A DNA stretch of 64,000 bases from contig NC_061805.1 of assembly GCF_021462225.1 (NCBI RefSeq), positions 30,335,958 through 30,399,957 on the forward strand, given 5' to 3'. Each line of letters starts with the position of its first letter. Positions within the stretch are counted from its first letter, which is position 1. A program made the translations under genes and the position numbers. Below are positions 10,541 through 64,000 of this stretch, one piece after another. The notes under the pieces were generated by a model. The model saw only the letters and a program-made list of their open reading frames with translations, ran no database searches and was not told the origin of the DNA. This DNA is from Girardinichthys multiradiatus (lineage: Eukaryota; Chordata; Actinopteri; Cyprinodontiformes; Goodeidae).

Positions 10541-11310
10541 AACTTGACAGCCAACTATTGTTGAAAGAAGGTGTTACCAAATAAACTGTGTAACAGAGCA
10601 ATTATGTGTTTAAGTTCAAAGCTAAGCATGTATAATACTGTATTACAGCTTGATGAGGATTTCAAGCTCTTTCACATCTTTAAAGCACTCAAAAGCTTGT
10701 GAGGCCTCTTGTGGAACATCTTGGATGAGAATCTGTCACCAACTCTAAATGTTCTAACAAACCACTTGCTGGTTGATGCCAAACAGACCCCAGTGTTGGC
10801 ATCTGCCAGCATTAGATTCATTGATTTACCCAGATGTTTTTCCTCTTGTTTAAAGCATATAATTAATGGCCTGTAAGTCAATTAGATTACTGTACTATAA
10901 CCTTACTGTGTCTATTATTTGAAATGGTTCTATCCGGTGCCAATTTTTTATTACTGTAAGAAAATTTGATCTTAGGCTCTTTTTTTTTTTTTCACACTGA
11001 TTGACATTTTTTTAGACCTCTGTACTTGACTGACGTGCCTCCTGTTGTCTTTATGTTTGAATGTGTCTCTATGAAAAACTGGGAACATTGATTTTTGAGC
11101 AAAAGTGAGATCCAGGTCTAAATAAACACATATAACTAAAAACTAATGTCTTGTTTAATTACTAAAGTCATGTGAATGAGATTTTCCTGTGTTTTTATCT
11201 GGTGTCTATTCTATTAATACCTTGTCTGAAAGGTCTGAGAGTTGAGTTGCCCTGGACCATTTCTGCTGTTAAGTTTGAGTTGTATTTGGTATTTTCTTTT
11301 ACTTGGAATA
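10541..11310. other. Intergenic, nothing recognised
   Basis: No coding or repeat structure that I can name. Confidence 0.45.
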
Positions 11311-11311
11311 C

Positions 11312-12425
11312 AGGTGCATTTCAGTGAGTTGAATTTGCTTTAAAAAGTAAAAAAACAAAAAAATCCAAAATTCAGTTTTTAAGAAACCAGAAAATATTAC
11401 ATGAGACCAATAAAAAGGGTTTTATCATACAGAAATGTCAAGACCTACCAAGTCCTGGGGAAGACTGCTGACTTGACAGTATTTGGTACCCTCCACTGGG
11501 AGGGTGAGCCACAATTGGTCATTGCTAAAGAAGCTGGCTGATCCATGCATACTGATGGAAAGTTGAGTGGATGCAAAAAATGTGGTTGAAAGAGGTGCAA
11601 CAGATAACTGCAGCCTTGAAAGAATAACAAAGTAAAGCCCATTGGAAGGTTTGGGGAAGTTTTACAGCTCCTGGACCTCTTCTGGAGTCAGAACAAAGTC
11701 ACCACACACATGTATCTAGGACAAGGGCTAAACCTCTCCTGAACCAAAGACCACATCAGAAGCATCTTATTTGGGCAAAGAAGAAAATAGACTGGACTGG
11801 CGCACAGTGGTCCAAAGTCCTTTTTCCAAATTTTGCATTTCATTTAGAAACCAAGGTCTCAGAGTTGAGAGGAAAATAACCCAAATTGCTTGAAGTCCAC
11901 TGAGAAGTTTCCAAAGTTTGTGATGATTTTTGAGACCCATGTCATCTTCTGGTGTTGGTCCACTGTGTTTTATTAAATCCACAGTAAATGCAGCCATCTA
12001 CCAGGACATTTTAAAGCACTCCTTGGTTCCTTTTGCTGACACGTTTTATGGAGATCCTGAGTACATCTTCCAGAAAGACTTGTCACCTACCCAGACTGCC
12101 AAAATGACCACAGTGTCACTGTGTTTGATTGGCCAGCAAACTGGCCTGACCTAAAACCCACAGAGGATCTATGGGTTATGGTTAAGACGAAGATGAGAGA
12201 CACCAGACCCAACAATGCAGATGAACTGAAGGCTGTTATCAAAGCAACCTGGATTTCCTTAACAGCTCAACAGAACCACAGCCTGGTCATTTCAATGCCA
12301 TGCTGCACTGATGCAGTAATTGTTGCAAATAGTCCCAACCAGGTACTGAGTGCATATACAATCATATTCAAGAGAATATTATTGAAACGTTCATTAATTT
12401 CAGTAACTCAGTTCACCAAATGAAA
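11312..12425 (+). mobile_element. Degraded Tc1-like transposon
   Basis: The left end ('caggtgcatttcagtgagtt') and the reverse complement of about 12385-12425 ('ggtgaactgagttactgaaa') are degenerate inverted repeats. Frames at 11930-12154 and 12121-12423 carry transposase text. The catalytic-domain end shows as FDWPANWPDLKPTEDLWVMV, in the place of the usual 'WPAQSPDLNPIEN.W', followed by KTKMRDTRP. Frames change and stops interrupt, so it is dead. A second, shorter copy is at 26050-26580. Confidence 0.65.
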
Positions 12426-12954
12426 CATTATATATATATGCACACAGACTGATGTTTTCAAGCCTTTCATTCTGTTAAATATGATTTTCTGCTCACAGCT
12501 AAAGAAAACATATTTAAGATTTAAATCAGGCCAATAAAAACATTTTTAATAAAGAATATAGGATTTATGAAAGGAATGTTTAAAGGTTGTTTTCAGAATG
12601 TACTTTTAATCTGACAAACAAGCCTCATATTCTAATTAATTGAACATGAGTACAGTACAAGACATATTTTCTGAGAAACTCAATGTTGGGTTTTCATCAG
12701 GTGTAAGCCATTCACAATCAAATTACCAGGAGTAAACATCTTGTTTTTGTTTAAGTAAATGTACCTTTTATGATATTCTAATTTACTGAAATGCTCCTAC
12801 ATGGTTTGCTTTCATAATATCAAAGGTTGCTTCAGGATATAGCTTTTTTCTGACACTAGATGGTACTAATGAATCATGTGTTGATAGCTCTATTTTGGTT
12901 TTGGAACAGATCATATTTAACACAACCTAAAACAAACACATTATCTGTTGCATG
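12426..12954. other. Intergenic, nothing recognised
   Basis: A short TA/TG run is at about 12431-12445. Otherwise featureless AT-rich DNA. Confidence 0.45.
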
Positions 12955-13290
12955 GGGGCTGCATGGTGGCAGAGTTGGTAGCACTCTTGCCTTGCAGCAA
13001 GTGGGTCCAGGGTTTGAATCCTTGCCTGGTGTCTTTCTGTGTGGAGTTTGCATGTTCTCCCCGTGCACGAATGGGTTTTGTCTGGCTTTCGCCCACAGTC
13101 CAGAACCACAACTGTTGGTTTATTGGTTACTCTAGGTTACCCCGAAGTATGAGTGTGCGTGCGTGGCTGTCTGTCCTGTATGTGCCTGTGTTGCTTTGTG
13201 ATGGACTGCCAACCTATCCAGTGACCACTGAAGATAGCCCCCTTCTGCAACCCTATCAGTATAAGCGGGTATCGACAATCGATTGATGGA
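12955..13290 (+). mobile_element. tRNA-headed SINE, nearly full length
   Basis: The head has an A-box-like 'tggcagagttggtagcac' and a B-box-like 'gggtttgaatcc' (about 13010-13021). The body carries the marks 'tggagtttgcatgttctccc' and 'gatggactgccaacctatcc', and the tail is 'aagcgggtatcgac..gattgatgga'. The same body appears at 22086-22390 and, inverted, at about 46935-47085. Short ORFs on both strands here are shadows. Confidence 0.75.
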
Positions 13291-14095
13291 TAGCCGGCTG
13301 TTGTGCAAGTATACATTTATGCAGAAAGAAGTACCATAAAACACCCTCATACATGTCAAAGCTTAACTGATCTTTGTGTTAAAATAGTTCAACAGGTAGA
13401 AGAAAATGGCCCTATGGTTGTTTTGGCTGACTTATTATTATGCTTAATTAAAAACACATTAAATATTCAAATGTGAACAAAATAATTAGATGGCTGAAAG
13501 TGTTTCCAGCAGGTGTCTACAGGTAATTTATTGGAAAATAGTTGTAATAAAAGCAAAACTACAATAGCAAACGTTTTTTTTTTTTACATTAAATACATTT
13601 TCAAAAGAAATATATTTATACATTACATCAGTACAAACATAAAATCAATATGTGATGCTTAACCTGACAAGTAAGCACATAAATGTAAAAATCTGCAGAC
13701 GTTTCCTAAATCCCTGAGTAATAATTAGAGTCTGAAACTGTTGGTGCAAAATGTCTGCTTAACCAGTTTGAGATAGCATTGAGAGAGCAATTTAGGTTCT
13801 TGTACTGTAGGCCTGAAATAAATGGCTTTAGATTTCTAATAATGAATACATAAAGTAAGCAGCTGGCAGCGAGTCTCATACTGGAAGACGTGCACAACAT
13901 CTTCATTTTCTCTTCTGGCTTAGTTTATCAAGGTTAGTAACTGGTATTTTGCATAGTTACTTAAAAAGTAAGTTAAAAATAAATTTGAAATGTTTTGGCT
14001 GAAAACACAAAACATCAACTATCAGCAACTTCAAGTAAAAATATAAGAGTCTGTTTCAACAGGAAACCTTTTCTATACAAGAACAAAAATAAGTT
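13291..14095. other. Intergenic, nothing recognised
   Basis: AT-rich DNA with a T-run at about 13576. No supported gene. Confidence 0.45.
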
Positions 14096-14101
14096 CATAC
14101 A

Positions 14102-14681
14102 TACGGAGCCCGTGAGGGGACATGGAGGAATTTTTTTTCTTTTGCGTTCCCACGCAATACTTTTGCGTTTTCTCGCAATACTTTGGCGTTCCCACACAAT
14201 AATTTTCACGTTCTCAGGCAATAGTCTTTGCGTTATCTCGCAATACTTTGTGGGAGAGTTTCCAAACCAGATAACTGCAAAAATGGAACAAACTCTACAC
14301 CCGTTTTTGAGATTTATTGAGTTTTATTTTGAAATTCGCCTTAAAGACAGTGAAACCACATCTGTGACACTTTATTTTCTTATTGCTGCTGCATGATGAG
14401 TACTTTTTTTTGCACGCCACTTTTATAGTGATTTGAACGGTTCGTCTTATCCTAAGTATTTCATCACATTGTTGACTGCATGTTAACCTGCATATGACAA
14501 ATACACCATATCAATGCCATATCAGTGCTGTTTGTTTTGTGAGCAGTTTGTCAAATGTGCTGCTGTTCCAAAATGCACAACTTTATCAAGGTGATTAACA
14601 ACTTTTGGGAGCGAACGCAAAAGTATTGCGTGGAGACGCTAAAGAAAAAAAATCCCCCCATGTCCCCTCGCGGGCTCCGTA
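14102..14681. mobile_element. 580-bp inverted-repeat element with GCGTT/CGCAATAC arrays
   Basis: Both ends start TACGGAGCCCG and continue with a long imperfect inverted repeat (about 65 bp: 'aggggacatgg.gga', a T-run, then 'gcgt..cacgcaatactttt'). The left subterminal part has about five tandem units that pair 'gcgttcccacgcaata' with variants (14141-14250). A six-base direct repeat CATACA flanks it (14096-14101 and 14682-14687) and may be the target duplication. No transposase is encoded; the ORFs at 13995-14396 cross its boundary and are chance. Confidence 0.75.
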
Positions 14682-14687
14682 CATACA

Positions 14688-15287
14688 AGCTGGCATTTTC
14701 AATATTCTTTAGTTTTAACATTTAACAAAACCAACGGTACAAACAAAACAAAACAATTTTTTTCTAAATAACAAATAAAGATAATTGACATCTAAGAGAA
14801 GCTTTTACAGGTGCTGTCAAGTTTTGGCTGTTAAAACAACAAAATTTGACTTTGTAAAGTTATAAAGTCCTCATATTCTGAGAATCTGGGCCGACAACCG
14901 AGCTTGCTTTGACTAAACCTTTTTTGTCCCACTGGCTCATTTTAAAAAACCCTAAAGAAGACAGTTCTGTAGATTACAGTTCATAGCCAAAATGTGTGTG
15001 CTTTCCTACACATCGTATATTTATTTTTCTTATTAATATGCTTTTATAACATCACAGCCTGTTTACAAGAAAAACCAAATGTCTGACAGTATCAACGAAG
15101 AAGTGGCCATGGCTTATAATCCACATCTAAAGAAATTAGTTATTTTCTAAAACTGCTTCCAGATTTCCAGCACTAGTCTGGTTTTTGTGCCCCTTATGAA
15201 AAATCATTATAATTTAAAGCTTGAAGTTTATTAAACGGATAAAACAAAAATGATCATTGATTGAATTGGCTCTTCATGTACAGGTCC
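14688..15287. other. Intergenic, nothing recognised
   Basis: AT-rich sequence without supported features. Confidence 0.45.
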
Positions 15288-16170
15288 TTGCTCAAGTATT
15301 CATATTTGTTTAACTTTTTCACATTCTGTCACATTAAAACCACACACTTCAAATACAATCTGAAAAGTACATATTGATCTTCACTCAAATACCCCAAAAT
15401 ACAATCATGTGTAACCAACTGCCTTTAAAATTTCACTTAATTTCACTATAAATATATGTATTCTGTGAAGGTCTCAGAGGCCAAGGAACACAGCAGGCCT
15501 TTGAAGCCCATTGCAACTCTGGAGGAGCTGCAGAGATCAAATTATCACATTGAAATTTTCTGACCTTCACGGAAAACGCTTTGTAGGGCAGCAAACTAAC
15601 ATCCTGAACACACCATTCTCAAGTTTAAACATGGTGGTGGGATCATAGTGCTGTGGGAAAGCTTTACTTCAGCAGGGACAGGGAAGCAGTTTAGAGCTTA
15701 TGGGAAAGAGGATGAAGCTAAACACAGGCCTGGAGACAAAACACTGAGAGGCTGAAAAACCTTAGTGAAGAGGTTCACCTTCCAGCAGGATGATGGTGCT
15801 ATACATACAGTCAGTGCTCCAACCCAAAGCATACACATGTGCTGGAATGGCCTTGGCCCGGATCTATTTGAATCTAATCCGTGACCAGACTTGGAAATTT
15901 ATGTTCGCATACAAACTTCAGAAGATTGCGTAAGCAAACGACAGCTGATTAACCCTGGTGGCTTAAATACAAATGCTTGCCACATTTTTCAGATTTGTAT
16001 TTGTAAAACAACATTGACAAGTAAAGTCATCATTCCACTTCACAATTATGCATTACCTTGTGTTGCTTTATCAAATAAAATCCCCAAAAATACACTGAAG
16101 TTTGTGCTTGAAAAGTGACAAAATGTGGAAGAGTTTAAGGGGTATGAGAACTTTTGCAAGGCATGGTGGA
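15288..16170. mobile_element. Decayed Tc1-like element
   Basis: The ends are degenerate inverted repeats: 'ccttgctcaagtattcata' at the left and 'cttttgcaaggcatgg' at the right (16150-16166). The interior keeps a trace of the KHGGGIIVLW region of the transposase ('aaacatggtggtgggatcat', about 15627) but no intact frame. It ends close to the 3' end of wdr31. Confidence 0.6.
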
Positions 16171-16354
16171 TTTGAAGAACAGCCTTCACAAATGACCTGC
16201 TGAGTTTTCTCATCACTCACTCTTCTGGCATTTTCTTAGTATGGCAGGTTGGTAAAGCAAAAATGCTGCAGAGTCATGTAAAATGATGACATAAAAAAGA
16301 TTTTCAAAAAAGAAATCTGTAGCTGATGCTGGCTCATCAGATGCTTTGGTGGTT

Positions 16355-23394
<7,040 letters not shown>

Positions 23395-23968
23395 GTCTGC
23401 TCAGAAACCTGAATTACAGAAAGACAGAAAATCAAATGAAGATAAAAAAAAAAGGGTGTAAACATTTCGACTAATTTAACAACAACCATTGCATGACTTT
23501 CTAGATGTAAACTGTGGTGTCGATTTGTAATTTTTCCAAGTCTTCCTGCAACAACGCAGCAGTATGGATCCCAGTAGGTAAGATTCTACCATGCAAATAC
23601 GATACAAAAAAATCCCCCACTGATCCCCATCCCCATAATGATCCCCATGATCATTTTTTCAAGGCCACTGCATACTCGTGACAGGTTAACCCCACACACA
23701 CCACTTTCCCACGCACGCACGGCTAAGCTCCACCCTCATTATCCCGACGAATTTCTCAAACAACTGGTAGGAAGGAGAGAGCTCCAATCCTATTAGCGCC
23801 ACATCATTACCGCCACAAGGAATTAGTTAGTCGAAAATACCTCGCTATGAACTGTGCCTGGCGGTCATTATGCAACAGCTGATGTGGGAATTGAACTGTG
23901 GTGATAAAAAAAAATGTCATGTTGAACACTCCTTGTGCTGAAACCCACTTCTGATGACCGCGTCTTAC

Positions 23969-24230
23969 CTGTCAGCGGGAGGTGTGGTCGCTGGGTGATG
24001 CTGAGGCTAACTAATCCTTACTGTCCATGCTAAGAAAGATCAGCAGAGCGGCGCAGTTAAAACGTACAGTTGTAGGTATTAAAAGTTGATAAAGTCGTTG
24101 TTAGGACGACAGCGACGCTTTCCCAACTGATGGCCATGACAGTTTGACGTTCTAACTACATAAAAACCGCACAGAAACGTTTCCTGAACTACTACACTTC
24201 CATCCTTTCCTTGGAGACCGCAACGAGACG
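23969..24230 (-). other. wdr31: Probable wdr31 non-coding first exon
   Basis: A good donor reads CTGACAG/gtaaga at 23968 on the minus strand, in CpG-richer DNA upstream of the coding start, and pairs with the acceptor ahead of the ATG at 23408. The transcription start inside this interval is not fixed. Confidence 0.45.
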
Positions 24231-24290
24231 CTTTCCCGTATCCAGGGGAAGCTCAAGTCACGTGATACCTCGAAGGGCACAACCGGAAGT
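24231..24290 (-). promoter_or_regulatory. wdr31: wdr31 promoter: E-box and ETS-type site
   Basis: A CACGTG E-box at 24259-24264 and an ACCGGAAGT ETS-type motif at 24282-24290 lie just upstream of the presumed first exon. This is a common pattern for TATA-less housekeeping promoters. No convincing RFX X-box was found, although the gene is ciliary. Confidence 0.5.
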
Positions 24291-24559
24291 TTTTGTTCAC
24301 AAAATAAAAGTGTGGAGTGAAAAATAAATCGTTAATTTAAGTATATTGTATCCACCTAAATATTTCAGTAAAAAATGGGCCTAGATAATGGTAGATGTTA
24401 GAGTAGATATTTACCTTCTATGCCAAATAATTATAAGCCAGAACTTTAAGGAAACACAGAATGCATTTAATTGTTTCAAGCTGGAAAGCTTTGCATTTAT
24501 ACATTAGACTATTTTATAGAATGATAAAATAATTGCTTGCTTAGCTCTGCCTTTAGGTA

Positions 24560-24760
24560 TTCATACTCCTTGAAATGTATCACATTTTGTCATATTACAC
24601 AAATGTCAATATAACTCATTTGAATTTTGTGTGGTAGACCGACGCAAAGTAGTGCATAATTGCAAAGTGTACGGAAAACGATAAATGTTTTTCATTTTGT
24701 TTAGTCTTGCTTTTTACAAATAAAATATGAAAAGGGTAGCATGTATTTATGTTCCGGCCT
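24560..24760. mobile_element. Tc1-like end fragment
   Basis: 'ggtattcatactccttgaaa' followed by 'cacattttgtcatattacac' matches the left-end layout of the decayed elements at 1138 and 15288. The rest has decayed. Confidence 0.4.
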
Positions 24761-26049
24761 TTTTTCTCTGAAACCTCCAAATATAATCCAGAGCAACCAA
24801 TTGCCTTCTGAAATGATCAATATAGTCGAATACAACTGTTTATTTACTTTTTGTAAAATGCCTTAAGCTGATGTTTGTCAACAATCAGCACAATATAAAT
24901 AAAGTGAATTCAATTAAGTTGAAAACTGCTATTTTCATGTACTCCGTTTGTTTTTGTCTGATATCAGAATTTGATCATCTTAACCATTTTACTGTGACAA
25001 AAAAGCAAGAATATAGGAAACCTGTAAGGTCCACTGCCCTCCTCCCTTGATTAAATCCTGTTTTAGACAAAAATAATTCTGAGCTTGCTGATCGTTCTGT
25101 TTTTGACTTATAAGGTCTACATCACATTTAATTGGCTTTGGATTTGGATTTTTCTTCTAGGTTGACACCTGATTTCTTTGAGTACCTCTAAAGGTGACCC
25201 AAGTGTCATTAGTGGTACAAGAACCTTGGCTCTAGTCTACATTTAGTTTAGTTATAATAAATAAATTTGCATTGTGAGGATCCAAAGATAATGTTAAACA
25301 GACTCATGGTGATAGATCAGCAATTGGTGACAGTTGCATTGGCTTTGAAGATGAATGAACACTGCAATGTCTCAACAAAAATAGAACGTTATGACCTTCA
25401 CTCTTTAATGCAGAGCTGAGCTTCTTGGTTGTATTCTGGTGCAACTATTATGGCTTCCACTACAGATAGTTAAATATTAACCTCTACCAGGCCATTAGCA
25501 TGTAACCCCTAAAAATAAAAAAAAATCTGTTGTACCTTCTAAGCAAATTGTAGTTTCCTTCTTTCTGGCATTTAGGCTGCGATGTTGATCAAAGGTCTAT
25601 GCAGGATGTCTCTCCCATTTTCCTGGTGCTGATATTCTTAAACATAAACAGGCATGGGTTATGTTCTGTCTTCTCCTTAAGCCATCTCAACTTAAACAGC
25701 TACAAACATAAGAACAGAAACCATTCAATTAAACGTTTTTAAGAGATTCCTAAAGAAACTGGCATCACAAAACAATATATCAAAGCATCTTAACTGAAAG
25801 TTGAGTGAAAGGAAGAAGTGGAAAAGAAAAAAAGTAGAAAAGCAACAGAAATAACTGTAGCAATGAGAGGATTGGGAAGCAAAACCTATTTCGGTTTGAA
25901 AAAGATTAATAACGTACAGAATGTGGCTGAAAACAGAGCTTCAATAGCCACCATGCACAGACATATCCTGTGCATCATATCCAGTCTAGCATCTTACATA
26001 GACTGGACTTGATCAGTAGTCCAACATTATCTTTTCTGATTAAAATAAA
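24761..26049. other. Intergenic between wdr31 and gnaq
   Basis: No gene pattern. A scrap of LINE-tail-like text ('cacaatataaataaagtgaa') is at about 24889. Confidence 0.45.
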
Positions 26050-26580
26050 TGTCCCATTTTATTTGGAAATAAAAGTCCAAGAATGTGGAGGAAAAAGTAG
26101 ATAGGGTCAGAATCTATGCCTTTTCACAGTTTGTCTGTGGACCAGCCTGAGGTTTCCACTATCAGGTATAATTTGGGGGGCAATGTCATCTGCTGGTGTT
26201 GGCCCACTGTGTTTTATCAAATCCAATGTCAGCACAGCCATCTAGGAAATTCTACAACACTTCATGCTTCCCTCTGTTAATAAGCTTTACAGAGATGTTG
26301 ATTTAATTTTCTAGCAGGGATAGGAACTTGCCCATACTGCCAGGATTTCCCATAGGCCTCACAAACTCACCACACCTAAACCCCACAGAGAATCTATAGA
26401 GTACTATCTGGAGGAAGATGAGAGACATCATCACAACAATGCAACAATATACCTTTGCCCTCAATCCACCTGGCTAATGTCCACTCCCAGGCTATCAAGA
26501 TGGAACAACTGCTGCTTCTCAACTCTAAAAACTCGGATTTCTGTGGATTTGCCGCCCTCTGTTTCATGGTCACTTGGCTA
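26050..26580 (+). mobile_element. Tc1-like remnant, second copy of the 11312 family
   Basis: 'gtcatctgctggtgttggcc' and 'cactgtgttttatcaaatcc' (26187-26225) match 11940-11980, and 'aaccccacagagaatctata' matches the catalytic-Glu region at about 12160. Stops and indels remove any open frame. Confidence 0.6.
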
Positions 26581-27179
26581 GGTGAGTACGCTACAGATGC
26601 CAAGCTTCCAGCGGTTTCAAGCTGACTGCAGCATGGAGCTCTCGGGGACAACAAGAGAAGATGAAATCTGCTTTTACATAAACAAAGGTTGGTGTGCTGA
26701 TGTCACAGTATTACAGAAGACATGTAGTCCTCATCTGAAGTCATTTTATATAGGCTGTAAACCTTTTTATTCACCAAGGCAGTTCTCCTCGTTTGTTTTG
26801 GCTGGTGTTCCCCATCCCACCACAAGCAGCACCAGCATATCAGAAGATGAAAAACAGTTGAGCTAATAACAGATGTGGAGATTTTTCCAGGTCTTGGGGA
26901 TTTTAAAAGTGCAAACCTCTCCAATGCACTTCCTAAACACAGACAGAAAGTGCCCTACAAGGGATAAAAACACACCCAACTACCGTTATACAGCTTTAAA
27001 AGATGCATATTGCGCTATCACCAGGGTCGATTTGGGACTTTCTGGTCACTGTGTGCTTCAGCTCATTGCAACATATAGGCAGAAATTCAAAACTTCAAAG
27101 ACTTTGGTTTGGACTGTTAGAAAGTGGATGAAACAGTCAAAGCAGATGTTAGGGGCATGCTTTGATTACTCAGATTGGA

Positions 27180-27822
27180 GTGTTTTTGGAGCTTCAGCCA
27201 ATGCCCTGATGGTCCTCACACGTAGACACTGTTTGGAAGTAGGCCCAGCAGAAATTGTACCTTCTGTGGCAACTCAAGAACCACAACCTGCTACAGAATC
27301 TGCTGGTCATCTTTTACACTGCCCTTATTCATTCTGTCCTGTGTTTATCCATCACTGTGTGGTTTGGCTCATCCACAAAACAGGACAGATCCAAATTACA
27401 ACGAACAATTAGGTCATCAGGTCTGACCTTCCCTCCTTCCAGGACTTGTACAGATCCAAAGCCAGGAAAAGAGGAGCTAAAATCTCTGCGGACCCCACAC
27501 ATCCTGGACACAAACTGTTTATACTTGTACCTTCAGATCGGCACTACAGAGGCTTTTTGCAAAATCCAGCCGCTACAGAGACAGTTTTTCCCCTATGCTG
27601 TCACTCTGATGACCACTTAACAGAGTGCCCAGCTCAATCATACCATGTATAATTGCAGTAACTCAACCCTGTCTTTCTTTTTTGTAAAAGCACTGTATAT
27701 ATGGTATAGGTACTTACACATTTACAATAAAAATGTTTATTTAAATTTTTCTTCTGATAAATCTTTATTTAAAATGCCTTCACTGAGGGCAACGTGGAAC
27801 CATTAATCTGATTCTGATTCTC
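27180..27822 (+). mobile_element. CR1/Rex1-like LINE, 5'-truncated 3' end
   Basis: Frames at 27180-27650 correspond, with shifts, to the C-terminal reverse transcriptase part of the LINE at 58493-60385, for example YRSKARKRGAKISADPTHPG against YRSRVRKRAAKISADPTHPA. The 3' end has the 'ctgattctgattct' tail motif. It is dead through truncation and frame changes. Confidence 0.7.
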
Positions 27823-27959
27823 TCTTGTAAATACGCCTGGAATTATGTTCTGGCTTTTGTTTTTGGTCTGCCCAATTTAAGGGTATTAGAGCCTCCGCTT
27901 CTCAATCTGGTTACCCCTTTCAAAACCTTCTGGAAGCGCCCCTGGAAAGAGGATTTAAG

Positions 27960-63181
<35,222 letters not shown>

Positions 63182-64000
63182 AGTGCTGCCCCTCCCGACA
63201 CACTGACTGACTCGATCTGTGAAAAGATAGCTTTCACACACTCAAATACAAAATGATCTAAAGAAAATAAAATCTAATGGTTGCTTAATACTAATTTATT
63301 TGCCCTTTGTTGGCTTTTTGGCACAAGAGGAGCGAGGCCCTTAGATGTTATCTTACTATTTAAAGAGTTGATGGGGAGCTGGGAAGAGGCTCCCGTCACA
63401 CCTGCCTTTTTAGAAAGCAGAAGAAAAAAGTGTTTTTTTGTGACCCTTCTCATGTACTTATCACTCTTTCTGACTGTTCATCATGAACGTCAGCTTAACA
63501 GGAAGTGATGTAACAGCTCTCTAATTGACACCCTCTTTTTTTTTTTTTTCTTTAATGCACCTGTTGGCACGTCTCTTATAATGTAGGCAAAAACTGTGAT
63601 TTTTAAATTATTTCAGATTAATTTGATACCGATTGACTTTAATCATTATTGTTGTAATATTACATTGCTTTGGTACCATTTACTGAGTGGAGCATTTATG
63701 AATGTGGAGGCACATCTACAGCATGTTCTGACACAAACATGAAGGTCAGGACGAAAGGAAGAAATTGTCTGAATGATGCTGAGCGCCGAGGCGTGGAGAT
63801 TCCTTCCACGGGCGGCTGGGAGGGCAGGAGCTCATGATTTCAGAAACATTTAGAAGCGTTTGTTAAACCGTGCCACATCAAAGCCTTTTTTTTAATCTGT
63901 TGATATTAAACTTCTTATCAATGCCAAAACAACTCAAGCACATAAAATGTGTTATGGAAAGAGAAAAGCAGGGCTGTTGGTGCAGAAGGACTGACATGTT
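63182..64000 (+). other. gnaq: gnaq 3' UTR and beyond
   Basis: A possible poly(A) signal AATAAA lies at 63266-63271, only 85 bases after the stop; vertebrate gnaq usually has a much longer 3' UTR, so more distal sites are likely past the window. A T-run is at about 63535-63550. No other gene is seen. Confidence 0.45.

Noticed and set aside
13000..13286. 112-codon ORF and its antisense partners
   Set aside because: They sit entirely within a SINE and share its repeated text.
14102..14300. Tandem short repeats as a CRISPR-like array
   Set aside because: The units are adjacent, drifting and lie at the ends of an inverted-repeat element in a vertebrate genome, with no spacers.
13995..14396. 133-codon ORF
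   Set aside because: It straddles the left boundary of the inverted-repeat element at 14102 and reads through its repeats; no coding signal.

Overview
This is a stretch of vertebrate nuclear DNA, almost certainly from a teleost fish. It has small coding exons with GT-AG introns, CpG-rich first exons, and dense interspersed repeats of fish type: Tc1 elements, L2/CR1-like LINEs whose tails carry the 'gcgctatataaataaa' motif, and tRNA-headed SINEs. The repeat flavour suggests a percomorph fish, but the species cannot be fixed from sequence alone.

Three host genes are supported exon by exon. (1) bri3bp, plus strand, 3077-5581: three exons, 235 codons, a membrane protein of the BRI3BP/TMEM109 family. 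(2) wdr31, minus strand, start codon at 23394 and stop at 16355: nine coding exons, 356 codons, a WD40 protein linked to cilia. A probable non-coding first exon and promoter lie near 23969-24290. (3) gnaq, plus strand, 29036-63181: seven coding exons, 359 codons, the Gq alpha subunit. All splice phases fit and every GTP-binding motif is present. Its leader carries several short upstream ORFs. Intron 1 is 19 kb and introns 2 and 6 are over 5 kb, all loaded with repeats. The three genes do not form an obvious functional unit.

Most of the rest is mobile DNA. Two copies of one Tc1 family are present. One runs off the left edge with an open transposase frame on the minus strand. The other, at 53025-54279, sits at a TA inside a LINE tail, with a frameshift and a stop. 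A second Tc1 family with complete ends lies at 61313-62889. Many older Tc1-like fossils are scattered between. Other elements are a 5'-truncated CR1/Rex1-like LINE (58493-60385) with a mutated polymerase motif, an L2-like LINE (51225-54370), two terminal-inverted-repeat elements (14102-14681 and 31284-32473), a THAP-bearing P-like element (about 36764-38538), a Myb/SANT (Harbinger-type) remnant (6609-7295), and at least three tRNA-headed SINE families. Two long purine/pyrimidine-biased tracts lie in introns of wdr31 and gnaq.

No rRNA, functional tRNA, CRISPR array, operon or bacterial-style system was found. I saw no clearly new biological system. The most unusual items are the THAP/P-like element with an opposing ORF, the two inverted-repeat elements, a near-perfect foldback at 1619-1678, and the nested-insertion records.
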